Assembly: GCF_010998615.1 (NCBI RefSeq)
Contig: NZ_JAAEAH010000028.1
Span: 31,919-95,918 of the forward strand
Length of the DNA: 64,000 bases
From: Myxococcus sp. CA023
GTDB taxonomy: Bacteria; Myxococcota; Myxococcia; Myxococcales; Myxococcaceae
Direction of reading: 5' to 3'
The number at the start of each line of letters is the position of its first letter. The stretch's first letter is position 1. Both the position numbers and the translations under genes were made by a program. Under the pieces are notes generated by a model. That model was given only the letters and a program-made list of their open reading frames with translations. It searched no databases and was not told where the DNA came from. Below, piece after piece: positions 8,646 through 18,397 of the stretch.

Positions 8646-9968
8646 ATGGAGTTGGAGTCCCCACGGCGGAGGTCGGCGGTGAGCGGCGCTCCCTGGTGGC
8701 GGCCGCTTGGGCCTCGAGCGCCCTGGGTGGCGGCGGTGCTCATGTGCGTGGTGCTGATGTCCGCGGCGCTGTTCATCCGGAACACCGCGCTGGCGTCGTC
8801 CGCCCTGGTCACCCGGGGCATGGCCAACGTCATCATGGTGGCCGGCTTCGAGGCCTTTCGCGACACGGAGGGGCTCCCGGACCCGTCCGCGCTGAACGCC
8901 TTCCTGGCATCCCACCGGGAGGGCGGCCTGCGCTACGTGGCCGTCATGGATGACGACCAGGTGCTGGCGTCAGCCGGGGAGGCGAAGCTGGGGCGGCTTC
9001 TCTTGCATGAGGGCTCGCCGCTGGTAGTCGACGGGGCGCGCGCGCGCTTGGTCAGCCGCCTCCGCCGGCCCCGTCCCACCTTCGGTCCCCTGACGCGGGA
9101 GGAGGTCCGCGCCATGTCGGCGCAGGGCGATTCCCAGGAGCCGCGCAAGCACCTGCGCATGGTCTACGAGTTCGAGCCGCTCACCGCCCTGGCGTTGGAG
9201 TCGCGCTCGCAGCGTCTGCTGGGCGTGGCGGTGGCCTCGTGCGTGGGCATCCTGGCGTTGGCCTTCGCCTTCTCGCGCTCGTTGGCGCAGCGGGAGGCGC
9301 TGTCGGAGGAACTGGAGCGAGGCCGGCGGCTGGCGGCCCTGGGCACCATGTCCGCGGTGCTGGCGCATGAGCTTCGCAATCCCCTGGCCTCGCTCAAGGG
9401 CCATGCGCAACTGCTCGCCGAGCGCGTGGAGCGTGATGCCGTCCTGGCGCCCAAGGCGGACCGGGTGGTGTCGGAGGCTGTCCGGCTGGAGCAGTTGATG
9501 AACGACCTGCTGGGCTTCGTGGCCAGTGGAGAGCTTCGCCGCGTGGAGGCGGACCCCAACGACGTGCTCCGCGCGGCGGTGGAGAGCACGGGCGCGGCGC
9601 GTGTGGAGGCTCGCTATCTGCCGGACCGCACGCCCTTGCCTTTGGACGCGGGCCGGTTGCAGCAGGCGCTGGAGAACGTGCTGCGCAACGCTGTCCAGGC
9701 CAGCCCCGAAGGCCAGCGCGTGCAGGCGACCGTGGAGTGGCAGGACACGTCCCTGGTGTTCACGGTCAAGGACCACGGGCCCGGCATCGCGGCGGGGGAG
9801 GAGGAGCGCATCTTCGAGCCCTTCATCACGGGCCGCGTGCGCGGCGTGGGCCTGGGGCTGGCCATCACCCGCCGCATCGTCGAACTGCACGGCGGCACGG
9901 TGAGCGCGCGGAGCCATGCGGGCGGCGGCGCGGAGTTTCGTCTCACCGTTCCCGCGAGAGGAGCCTGA
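8646..9968 (+). CDS. Sensor histidine kinase (NtrB/AtoS-like)
   Basis: 440 residues. Two membrane helices (about 30-50, [14 protein letters not shown]; about 185-205, [19 protein letters not shown]) enclose a periplasmic sensor region of some 130 residues without a recognised fold. The cytoplasmic part has the H-box [17 protein letters not shown] with His at residue 241, the N-box [14 protein letters not shown], and G-boxes DHGPGI and GVGLGLAI. It should phosphorylate the NtrC-type regulator encoded three bases downstream. The ATG at 8646 has GGAGG six bases before it; the longer open frame to 8430 would run across the palindromic sites and is rejected. Confidence 0.92.
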   Translation: MELESPRRRSAVSGAPWWRPLGPRAPWVAAVLMCVVLMSAALFIRNTALASSALVTRGMANVIMVAGFEAFRDTEGLPDPSALNAFLASHREGGLRYVAVMDDDQVLASAGEAKLGRLLLHEGSPLVVDGARARLVSRLRRPRPTFGPLTREEVRAMSAQGDSQEPRKHLRMVYEFEPLTALALESRSQRLLGVAVASCVGILALAFAFSRSLAQREALSEELERGRRLAALGTMSAVLAHELRNPLASLKGHAQLLAERVERDAVLAPKADRVVSEAVRLEQLMNDLLGFVASGELRRVEADPNDVLRAAVESTGAARVEARYLPDRTPLPLDAGRLQQALENVLRNAVQASPEGQRVQATVEWQDTSLVFTVKDHGPGIAAGEEERIFEPFITGRVRGVGLGLAITRRIVELHGGTVSARSHAGGGAEFRLTVPARGA

Positions 9969-9971
9969 GCC

Positions 9972-11324
<1,353 letters not shown>

Positions 11325-11333
11325 GCGCATCGA

Positions 11334-11361
11334 GCGGCGCGGAGAAGCGACTCCGCGCCGC
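11334..11361 (+). terminator. Hairpin after the two-component operon
   Basis: An 11-bp perfect stem (GCGGCGCGGAG / CTCCGCGCCGC) with a 6-base loop begins ten bases after the regulator stop. It lies between convergent genes and lacks a T-tract, as is usual in such GC-rich genomes. Confidence 0.6.
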
Positions 11362-11385
11362 GCGCCTCGGCAACCTACGCGGGGT

Positions 11386-11979
11386 TCACGGAGGGCCGTT
11401 GCCCTGCCGCTTCGAGTTCAGCTCCACCGCGGTGGCGTAGATCTGCGCCCAGGAGCGGTACTTGAAGCGGTTCAGCGCGCCCTTCTGGTCGTTCGCGTAG
11501 TCGAACATGTCCTTGCGGAAGAGGGCGTCGGCGGCCTTGCGCGCATCGGGGCCGAGCGGCGTGCCCTTCTTGTCGAAGTAGCGCAGCAGGTCGTAGCCGT
11601 AGTCGTGCGTCTTGGCCGCGGGGTCGAACTCCTTGTCCGGGCCGATCTTCAGCGGGACGGAGGCGTAGCCCAGAGGGTCCTGCATCCGCTGACCGTGCGG
11701 CGTCTGGATGGCGTAGGGCTTGTATCCGATGACCTTCTCGAAGTCCGCCGGAGGAGGGCGGGCGCCGGTCAGGTACTCCATCATCAGCTTGCCGTGGTCG
11801 CCTGCGGGCGCCGCACCCACCTTCGCCGTGCGCTGGAGCGCCGTCGTCGTGTTGCTGAACGAGTCCTTCTGGTGGATGGCCGCGGGGACCGCAGCGGCGT
11901 TGGGCTTCTCCGCGGCGGGCGACTCCGAGGGGGAGTTCGCCGGGCGGCGGGCCGAGACGGGGGCGTTTCGAACGAGCAT
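11386..11979 (-). CDS. Phospholipase A2-like protein (HDYGY motif)
   Basis: 197 residues. The N-terminal 60 are low-complexity (Pro/Ala/Ser-rich) with no signal peptide. The C-terminal 130 contain FDPAAKTHDYGYDLL, which resembles the catalytic helix of phospholipase A2-fold enzymes (H-D dyad with a Tyr), as in prokaryotic and parvoviral PLA2 domains. Further on are ARKAADALFRKDMFDYAND and a W-containing terminal helix. If the resemblance is real it would hydrolyse phospholipid acyl esters or be a toxin-type lipase delivered by another system. The calcium-loop glycines cannot be identified with certainty. It is convergent with the two-component operon and divergent from a TPR gene. Confidence 0.6.
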   Translation of the reverse strand: MLVRNAPVSARRPANSPSESPAAEKPNAAAVPAAIHQKDSFSNTTTALQRTAKVGAAPAGDHGKLMMEYLTGARPPPADFEKVIGYKPYAIQTPHGQRMQDPLGYASVPLKIGPDKEFDPAAKTHDYGYDLLRYFDKKGTPLGPDARKAADALFRKDMFDYANDQKGALNRFKYRSWAQIYATAVELNSKRQGNGPP

Positions 11980-12080
11980 GATGAAGTCCGGGGGGAAAGC
12001 TTCCTCTCAGTTTGTCGCAGTTTGTAGACTTGAAGTTGCGTGGAAATGACCGACGCACCGCGTGGTGCCAGGAGAACTCA

Positions 12081-12548
12081 GTGGGAACGGACCTTTATCG
12101 CGACGGAATGGCCCGGTTGGACGCAGGGGATGTGGCCGAAGCCCGCCGTCTGCTGGAAGAGGCGCTGCGCAAGTCCCCCGGAGACGTGGCGGTGATGCAC
12201 GGATTGTCTCGCGTGTTGGATCTGGCGGGTGAGCGCGCACGCTCCGTGGAACTGCTGGAGCACGCCCATGCCCGGGCGCCGTCGGAGCCGGGCCCGGCGC
12301 ACGACCTGGCCATGGCGCTGCTGGAGCGGGAAGAGGACGTACGGGCGGTACAGGTCCTCACGCCTGTGTTGGAGGCCCACCCCGAGGACACGCGGGCGCA
12401 CCTCTTCATGGCCATGGCCCTGGCGAAGTCGGACGCCGCGCGTGCTCGCGTTCACACCGCGAAGGCCCTGACGGACTCGGATCCCGACGTGAAGCTGCAG
12501 GCCCAGGCCCTGGACGACGTGCTCGCGGAGCACCAGCGCGTGTCCTGA
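12081..12548 (+). CDS. Small TPR protein
   Basis: 155 residues with three to four TPR units (YRDGMARLDAGDVAEARRLL, GLSRVLDLAGERARSVELL, HDLAMALLEREEDVRAVQVL). It has no signal peptide or membrane segment, so it is probably a cytoplasmic scaffold. The start is taken as GTG at 12081 because AGGAG lies six bases upstream; an ATG at 12012 would add 23 residues without a ribosome site. Confidence 0.75.
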   Translation: MGTDLYRDGMARLDAGDVAEARRLLEEALRKSPGDVAVMHGLSRVLDLAGERARSVELLEHAHARAPSEPGPAHDLAMALLEREEDVRAVQVLTPVLEAHPEDTRAHLFMAMALAKSDAARARVHTAKALTDSDPDVKLQAQALDDVLAEHQRVS

Positions 12549-12801
12549 GCCGCGACACGCGCGGAGCGATGCCCGCCTGGGCGAAGGCATGCGCGTCGGG
12601 CTCGACCTCGGGAGACGAGGCAACGCTGGACGCCCCAGGGCATGGTGGCCTCGGGGAAAGGCGTCGGTACGTTCGCGGTGTGCGCCAACTGACGGCTTTC
12701 CGCGTGAGCCGGGTATCTGACGACGTTGCCGTGATTTCACCCTGGGCCAGGGGCTCGGCTGTGATTGAGGTCCCGGGCAGGTTGACACAGAATCCAGCGC
12801 C

Positions 12802-13602
12802 ATGACCGGCTCTGACCATCACGACCCGCTCGGACTGGAGTCCTCCGCGACGGTGTCGCTCGGCATGGTGCGCCATGGTGTGCCGGTGCCGGCGGTGCTC
12901 GCCTGTGTCCATCAGGAGTCCGCTGCGGCCATCAACGATGCGCAGCTGGCACTGCTCCATCCGAACGAGCGGGCACGATTGGACGGCTTTCGCGCGGACT
13001 CGCGACGGCTCGGGTTCTTCTTGGGGCGCTACGCAGCCAAACGCGCCCTCAGTGGGCTCGGCGTCCAGGTACCGATGCACGCGGTCGAAATCGCACCCGG
13101 CGTCTTCGAACACCCGGTGGTCAAGGGCGCGGGAGGGGATTCGCCCGTGGTCTCCCTCAGCCACGCGCGCTCGGTGGCGGCCGCGGTTGCGTGTGGGCCG
13201 GAGCACATCGTTGGCGTCGACGTCGAGCAGCTCTCTCCCGAACGGACGGACGTCTTCGAATCCGTGATGCCGCAGCGCGAGCTGGCCATGGTCCGTCACT
13301 CGCCCGGCGGCGGCGAGCTGGCGGCGAACGTCATCTGGACCATGAAGGAGGCGCTCTCCAAGGCCCTACGCTGCGGACTCACCGCCCCGTTCGAGGTCCT
13401 GGAGGTCGACGCCTTCGAGGGGCATGTCGCGGGAGGCTACGGTTGCCTCTTCCGCAACTTCGCCCAGTACCGCGCCCGTGCCTGGGTGCTCGGCGGATAC
13501 GTGCTCGCGGTGGTGTCTCCCAAGCACTCGCTGCTCCATGTCGCACCGGCGGACCTGGAGCGCATCCACCATGTGTTTGGCCGTGACGTGTCTCGAAGCT
13601 AG
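12802..13602 (+). CDS. 4'-phosphopantetheinyl transferase (Sfp type)
   Basis: 266 residues. Family motifs are visible in order: the substrate-binding FLGRYAAKRAL near residue 75, SLSHARSVAAAVA, the magnesium-binding IVGVDVEQ and the catalytic WTMKEALSKAL. Sfp-type enzymes move phosphopantetheine from CoA to carrier proteins of fatty acid, polyketide or nonribosomal peptide synthases. No synthase gene is nearby, so it probably serves carrier proteins encoded elsewhere. The 253 bp upstream hold no convincing gene or promoter apart from a TTGACA at 12782 that is too close to the start to be used. Confidence 0.88.
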   Translation: MTGSDHHDPLGLESSATVSLGMVRHGVPVPAVLACVHQESAAAINDAQLALLHPNERARLDGFRADSRRLGFFLGRYAAKRALSGLGVQVPMHAVEIAPGVFEHPVVKGAGGDSPVVSLSHARSVAAAVACGPEHIVGVDVEQLSPERTDVFESVMPQRELAMVRHSPGGGELAANVIWTMKEALSKALRCGLTAPFEVLEVDAFEGHVAGGYGCLFRNFAQYRARAWVLGGYVLAVVSPKHSLLHVAPADLERIHHVFGRDVSRS

Positions 13603-13736
13603 GCCACCAGCTCCGTCGCCGCGCCTGACAAGCGCTGGCGCCAGCGCAGCTCCAGTGCTTCAAGCTCCAGCTCGTGGGCGTGGACACCGCGGATCCGCTG
13701 GCGGCCGCGTGGCAGCGCGCTAGCCTGACAGACGAA

Positions 13737-13772
13737 GGGCCGGAGGCGGCCGTTTCCAGCCACCTCCGGCCC
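13737..13772. terminator. Bidirectional terminator hairpin
   Basis: A 10-bp perfect stem GGGCCGGAGG / CCTCCGGCCC with a 16-base loop lies between the convergent phosphopantetheinyl transferase and mutS2 genes. Nothing else convincing is visible in the 200 bp between these genes. Confidence 0.6.
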
Positions 13773-13802
13773 TGGATGCTTCAGTCCGTATCGCGGGTGC
13801 GC

Positions 13803-16217
13803 TTAGGAGCGCAGGGCGACCACGGTCACCCCGTCGCCGCCTTCGTGGCCTTCACCCGGCCGGTACATGCGGATGTACGGAGACTCGGCCAGGTAGTCAC
13901 GGATGGCCTGCTTGAGTGCCCCCGTGCCATGGCCGTGGATGACGAGCGCGGCGTCTTCTCCGCTGCGCATGCCGCGGTCCAGGAACGACTCCAGCTCCGC
14001 CAGCGCGTCGTCCGCGCGCATGCCGCGCACGTCGCAGCGGAAATGGGTGGCCTCCACCTCGGCGGGGGCCGCGGAGGCCGCGCGCTTGATCGCCGCATCC
14101 TGCTTCTGGCGCTCCGGGAACTTCGCCTGCTGCGGCTTGCGCGTGCGCGCGCCCGACAGCTCCGTGGTGGGCACGCGCATCTTCAGCGCGCCACCCGCGG
14201 ACACCACCGCGTGGTTGTCCGCCAGCTCCAGGATTTCCACATCGCGGTTTAGCCCCGAGTGGTGCACCCAGGCGCCCACCTTCAGGTTGGCCGGGCCAGG
14301 CGCCTCCACTTGGAACAGCTCCGCCTTGGCGGCCAGGGCGCGCTTCTGCGCCTCGTCCGCGCGCTGCTGGAGTTGCTGCCGGGCCTCGGAGAGGGCCTTC
14401 TCGTTCTGCTCGGCTCGAAGCTTCGTCAGCAGCTTCTGCACTTCCGCCGCCGCGTGCTCGCTGGCCGCGTGTACGTCGTCGTTGAACTGCATCATCCGGG
14501 CGCGGCGCTCGCGCTCGAAGGACTGCTTCTGCTTCTCCAGGTCGGCCCGGAGCGCCTCGGCCTCCTGGGCCGCCACGCGGGCGCGTTCCAGCTCCTCGTA
14601 GAGCTTGCGCCGTTCCTCCTCGGCCGCCGCCAGCGCCTTGGTGAGCGGACCGCCGGCACTGACGGACAGCTCCCGGGCGCGCTCGCACACGTTCTGGGGC
14701 AGGCCCACGCGCGCCGCCATCTCGATGGCCGACGACTGGCCCGCGGCGCCAATCTGGAGCCGGTAGGTGGGGGCCATGCGCTTCGAGTCGAAGCCCACGC
14801 GCGCGTTGAGGAAGCGCGGGTCCATGTGCGCCAGCGCCTTCAGCTCCTCCAAGTGCGTGGTGACGAGCACCACCACGCCCTTGGACATCAGCTCCTCCAG
14901 CACGGCGATGGCGATGGCCGCGCCCTCGCGCGGGTCGGTGTCCGCGGCGATTTCGTCGATGAGGACCAGCGAGCCCTCGCCCACGGCACCGATGATGTCG
15001 CGCAGCATCACCACGTGCGCGCTGAACGTGGACAGGCCCTGCTCCAGGTCCTGCGCGTCACCCACGGTGGAGTGGACGGAGCGGTACAGCGGCATCCGGG
15101 AGCCTTCGGCCACCGGAATCGGCAGGCCGGCGCGGAGCATCAGCGCGCAGAGGCCCACGCCCGTCAGCGTCACCGTCTTGCCGCCCGCGTTGGGGCCGGA
15201 GACGACCAGGGCCGTCGCATCGCCCGTGAGCGTCACGTCGTTGGCCACCACCTCGGCGCCCTTGAGCACCAGGCGCGGGTGGCGCAGCTGCCGCAGCTGC
15301 ATGTCCGTGACGCTCTCGAAGGCCGGCATGCTGGCGCCCAAGTCCGCGGAGAGGATGGCCACGGATTCGGCCTCGTCCAGCTCCGCCACGGCGTCCAGGC
15401 CCTCCAGGATGCGCTCCGACTCCCGGCCGAGCTGGTCGCTCAGGGCCTGGAGCACCTTGCGCTCCTCCTCGGTCACCTCCGACTGGGCGATGGCGAGGTC
15501 GTTGCCCAGTCCCACCATGGCCTGGGGCTCCATGAAGAGCGTCTGGCCCGTCTGGCTGGCGTTGTGGACGATGCCGTCCACTTCCGAGCGGTAGTTGGCC
15601 ACCACCGGCACCACGTAACGCCCGTTGCGGAGCGTGTAGTAGTTCTCGCGCAGCTTGGGGAGGAAGGTCTCATCGTGGAGCATCTCGTCGAGCCGCGACT
15701 TGATGCGGCGATGGAGTCCACGTGCCCGGTCCCGGGCTTCGCGCAGCTCCGGGCTGGCGCGGTCGGAGATCTCACCGTCCGGTTCGAAACACTGGTCGAT
15801 GCGGCGGGCCAGCGGCTCCAGCGAGGGCATCCGGCGGGCAATCTCCACCAGCCGGGGGACGCGGGCCCGGCGTTCATCCAGTGCCTCGCGGGTGCGGACG
15901 AAGGCGAACAGGAGCTGCGCCGAGTCGATGAGCTGGCGGGGCTCCAGCATGCCGCCCTTGGCCGCATGGCCGATGGGCGTCCGCAGGTCCGTCACGCCAC
16001 CCAAGGGGAGGGAGAACTGCTCCTGGGACAACGCGCGCGTCTCCGCGACGAGCGCGAGGGCCTCCGCCACGGCCTCGGGGGTGTCCAGGAAGGGCCGGGC
16101 GAGCACCCGCTCCCTGCCGGGCGCCGTCCTGCAGCGTTGCTCCAACGCGCGGAGCACATCCGCGAAGCCCAGGTCTTCCAGCGTTCTTTGCGATATCTGC
16201 ACGGTCATGGGTTTCAT
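13803..16217 (-). CDS. mutS2: Endonuclease MutS2
   Basis: About 804 residues, normal for the family. Order: core/lever region with charged helices, the MutS-type ATPase (Walker A VSGPNAGGKTVTL, Walker B VLIDEIAADTDPREG, H-loop VTTHLEELK), a coiled-coil stretch of about 100 residues rich in Glu/Arg/Lys, a KOW-like part, and a C-terminal Smr nuclease domain (DVRGMRADDAL, VIHGHGTGALK). MutS2 lacks the mismatch-recognition domain; it suppresses homologous recombination or resolves collided ribosomes, depending on species. The frame begins at a TTG (16238); ATGs at 16217 and 16208 are likelier, but none has a clear ribosome site. Confidence 0.92.
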   Translation of the reverse strand: MKPMTVQISQRTLEDLGFADVLRALEQRCRTAPGRERVLARPFLDTPEAVAEALALVAETRALSQEQFSLPLGGVTDLRTPIGHAAKGGMLEPRQLIDSAQLLFAFVRTREALDERRARVPRLVEIARRMPSLEPLARRIDQCFEPDGEISDRASPELREARDRARGLHRRIKSRLDEMLHDETFLPKLRENYYTLRNGRYVVPVVANYRSEVDGIVHNASQTGQTLFMEPQAMVGLGNDLAIAQSEVTEEERKVLQALSDQLGRESERILEGLDAVAELDEAESVAILSADLGASMPAFESVTDMQLRQLRHPRLVLKGAEVVANDVTLTGDATALVVSGPNAGGKTVTLTGVGLCALMLRAGLPIPVAEGSRMPLYRSVHSTVGDAQDLEQGLSTFSAHVVMLRDIIGAVGEGSLVLIDEIAADTDPREGAAIAIAVLEELMSKGVVVLVTTHLEELKALAHMDPRFLNARVGFDSKRMAPTYRLQIGAAGQSSAIEMAARVGLPQNVCERARELSVSAGGPLTKALAAAEEERRKLYEELERARVAAQEAEALRADLEKQKQSFERERRARMMQFNDDVHAASEHAAAEVQKLLTKLRAEQNEKALSEARQQLQQRADEAQKRALAAKAELFQVEAPGPANLKVGAWVHHSGLNRDVEILELADNHAVVSAGGALKMRVPTTELSGARTRKPQQAKFPERQKQDAAIKRAASAAPAEVEATHFRCDVRGMRADDALAELESFLDRGMRSGEDAALVIHGHGTGALKQAIRDYLAESPYIRMYRPGEGHEGGDGVTVVALRS

Positions 16218-16283
16218 GCGCGGCTGTTCGGCCGTCAAGAGGATCTATTGAGGCGCCCGGGTCGGCTCTGCTATCAGCCGCAC

Positions 16284-17012
16284 ATGAGGTGGGTCATCCT
16301 GGTGGCTTTGCTGGCGGGCGCGACTGACGCAGCGGAGCCTTCTGCTCTGACACCGGCCTCGTCACGGACGGTGGTTTCGCTCCCGGAGGCCCTGGCCCTG
16401 GAGGCGGATGGGAATGATGTGGGCGCCCTGGCCGCGCTGGAGGCCCTGGTTCGGGCCCAACCCGCGTGGGAGCTGCCCCGGTTGGAGATGGCCCGGCTCC
16501 TGTTGAAGACGGGAGGCGCGCTGGAGCAGGCGGAGTCCCACCTGAACGCCGCGCTCCAGCAGGCTCCCAATAATCCCCGCGCCTGGTACCTGCGGGGATT
16601 GTTGTGGGAGGAGCGGGATGATCGCCGGCAGGCCGTCCAGGCATATGAGCAGGCCGTGCAGCTGCGCGCCTCCTACGAGGAGGCCCGCTTCCGACTCGGG
16701 ACGCTCTGGCTGGACATGGGGGATCTGCTCAAGTCGGAGTTGCACCTGCGTTACCTGGCACGGCTGAAGCCGGAGTGGGTGCAGGTGCGCCTCCAGCTGG
16801 CGGAGGTGCTGGAGAAGCAGGAGCGCCTGCTGGACGCGGAGAAGGAGCTGCTGGCGGCGCGTGGCTTCCAGCCGGCCAGTCCGCTGGTCCTCCGGCGGCT
16901 CGCCGACTTCTACACGCGCACGGGGCGGCCCCAGCTCGCGGAGCGGGTCCGCGCGGCGCTGGAAGCCCCTCCGAAGCGGCGAATGCGTGACCTCAAACCA
17001 TCACGTCGCTGA
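16284..17012 (+). CDS. Exported TPR protein
   Basis: 242 residues. The first 17 (MRWVILVALLAGATDAAE) form a signal peptide. Five or so TPR units follow (ALAALEALVRAQPAWELPRL, ESHLNAALQQAPNNPRAWYL, AVQAYEQAVQLRASYEEARF), and the end is basic (PPKRRMRDLKPSRR). It is probably a periplasmic scaffold. It is divergent from mutS2, with only 66 bp between them, so the two promoters must overlap. No enzymatic motif is visible. Confidence 0.8.
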   Translation: MRWVILVALLAGATDAAEPSALTPASSRTVVSLPEALALEADGNDVGALAALEALVRAQPAWELPRLEMARLLLKTGGALEQAESHLNAALQQAPNNPRAWYLRGLLWEERDDRRQAVQAYEQAVQLRASYEEARFRLGTLWLDMGDLLKSELHLRYLARLKPEWVQVRLQLAEVLEKQERLLDAEKELLAARGFQPASPLVLRRLADFYTRTGRPQLAERVRAALEAPPKRRMRDLKPSRR

Positions 17013-17080
17013 CAGCGAGCAGTCATTCGGTACGCAGTTGCGATTGCACCATCGACGGTGGCGCATACACTGCGCGGGCT

Positions 17081-18397
17081 TTGAAGACCGCCAACCTCGC
17101 CATCGTCTTCACCGACATCAAGGGCTTCACCGAGCGGACCAGCCGGCAGACGCTGGAGGAGAACCAGCGCCTGCTCCAGGTCCACGAGGCCCTGCTGGCG
17201 CCGCTGTTCAAGGCGTTTGGCGGGCGCATCGTCAAGTCCATCGGTGACGCGTACCTCGTCACCTTCGAATCGCCCACCCAGGCGGTGCTCAGCGGCATCG
17301 CCATCCAGGATCGGCTGTGGCACCACAACCGGACGGTGGAGGTGTCGGAGCAGATTCACGTCCGCGTGGCCATCAACGTGGGCGAGGTGCGGCTGGACGG
17401 GAACGACATCTTCGGTGAGCCCGTCAACATCGCCGCCCGGGTGGAGGGCATCGCCGAGGCGGGCGAGGTGTACTTCACCGAGGCTGTCTACCTGGCGATG
17501 AACAAGGCCGAGGTGCCTTCCAAGGAAGTGGGCGCCTACGAGCTGAAGGGCATCCCGGGGAAGATTCGCGTCTTCCACGTGCCCCGGGCGCCGTACCGCG
17601 TGGAGGCTCCCGCGGCCAGCGCCATCGCCGAGGCGCCGGGCTCCGAATCGATGCCGCCCTTCGGGAACCTGGCCCTGTCCCGCGTGGCGGAGGCTTCGTC
17701 ACCGGGGGCGCAGGTGGACCTGGCCGTGCTGGGGCAGCGGGCCGCGGCGGGCGCCGCGGTCATCAGTCAACGCGCGGCCGCGGGTGCCACGGTGCTGGGC
17801 CAGCAGGCCGCGGAGCTCGGGCGGCAGGCGCGCACGGTGGGCGGTTCGCTCTTTTCGCGCGGCATGGCGACGCTTCCGCCGCAGGTCCAGAAGCACCGCG
17901 CGCTGGTGGGCGTGGGCGCGGCCGTCGTGCTCGCGGGCGTCGCGATGCTGGCGTTCAGTGGCGACGAGACGGTGCGCGCCATCAAGGCGGTGGAGCGGGC
18001 GCCGGAGGAGGAGCGGACCGCGCTGGCCAAGGACGTCCGGACCCTCATCATGAAGGAGGAGGACTCCGGGCGGCGCAACTTCCTGCTGGGCCGTCTGACG
18101 GAAGCGACGGGCAAACCCGATGACGCGCTGAAGGTCTACGCCACGGCCGTGAAGGCCGGCAGCCGCGCCGCGGAGGACCGCCTCATCGAGATGCTGTCGC
18201 ATGCGCGATGCGACGTGCGCTCGGATGCCGCGTCCACGGTAGGCCGGCTCCAACTGAAGCGGGCGGTGAGCGCGCTGGAGGACCTGAAGTCCGACGGTGG
18301 GCCCGATGACGGGGTGCGGACAGGCCTGTTCGGCATTTCCAGGTGCGACTCGAAGGTGGCCGCGGACAGCGCGCTCAAGGGCTTCAAGGAGCGTTGA
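17081..18397 (+). CDS. Class III adenylate/guanylate cyclase with membrane segment and helical C-terminus
   Basis: 438 residues. The class III catalytic domain occupies about 5-180: both metal aspartates are present (IVFTDIKGFTE and SIGDAYLVTF), as is the transition-state region FGEPVNIAARVEG. A linker with the imperfect repeats LGQRAAAGAAV, ISQRAAAGATV and LGQQAAELGRQ follows, then one membrane helix (ALVGVGAAVVLAGVAMLAF, about 270-290) and an alpha-helical, HEAT-like tail with a CDVRSDAAS segment. The catalytic domain is thus N-terminal and cytoplasmic. The only plausible start is TTG at 17081; no ATG or GTG lies in frame nearby. The stop overlaps the next start (TGATG). Confidence 0.85.
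   Translation: MKTANLAIVFTDIKGFTERTSRQTLEENQRLLQVHEALLAPLFKAFGGRIVKSIGDAYLVTFESPTQAVLSGIAIQDRLWHHNRTVEVSEQIHVRVAINVGEVRLDGNDIFGEPVNIAARVEGIAEAGEVYFTEAVYLAMNKAEVPSKEVGAYELKGIPGKIRVFHVPRAPYRVEAPAASAIAEAPGSESMPPFGNLALSRVAEASSPGAQVDLAVLGQRAAAGAAVISQRAAAGATVLGQQAAELGRQARTVGGSLFSRGMATLPPQVQKHRALVGVGAAVVLAGVAMLAFSGDETVRAIKAVERAPEEERTALAKDVRTLIMKEEDSGRRNFLLGRLTEATGKPDDALKVYATAVKAGSRAAEDRLIEMLSHARCDVRSDAASTVGRLQLKRAVSALEDLKSDGGPDDGVRTGLFGISRCDSKVAADSALKGFKER

Noticed and set aside
8235..8915. N-terminal extension of the TolC-family frame by 227 codons
   Set aside because: No leader peptide, overlaps the divergent kinase gene and its regulatory sites; a proper signal peptide starts at 8234.
12782..12787. 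TTGACA before the phosphopantetheinyl transferase gene
   Set aside because: A -10 box at normal spacing would fall inside the coding region.
12569..12805. 78-codon plus-strand ORF whose stop overlaps the phosphopantetheinyl transferase start
   Set aside because: Third-position GC is clearly lower than in neighbouring genes, and there is no ribosome site or recognisable feature, though the ATGA overlap is suggestive.
13599..13754. Minus-strand frame of about 51 codons ending in a plausible helical peptide, downstream of mutS2
   Set aside because: No start with a ribosome site, and it includes half of the terminator hairpin; perhaps a relic, but unsupported.
14259..16283. Plus-strand open frame of some 670 codons opposite mutS2
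   Set aside because: It is the GC-bias shadow of mutS2, with His/Arg/Gln/Leu-rich nonsense composition; only the part from 16284 on is a real gene.
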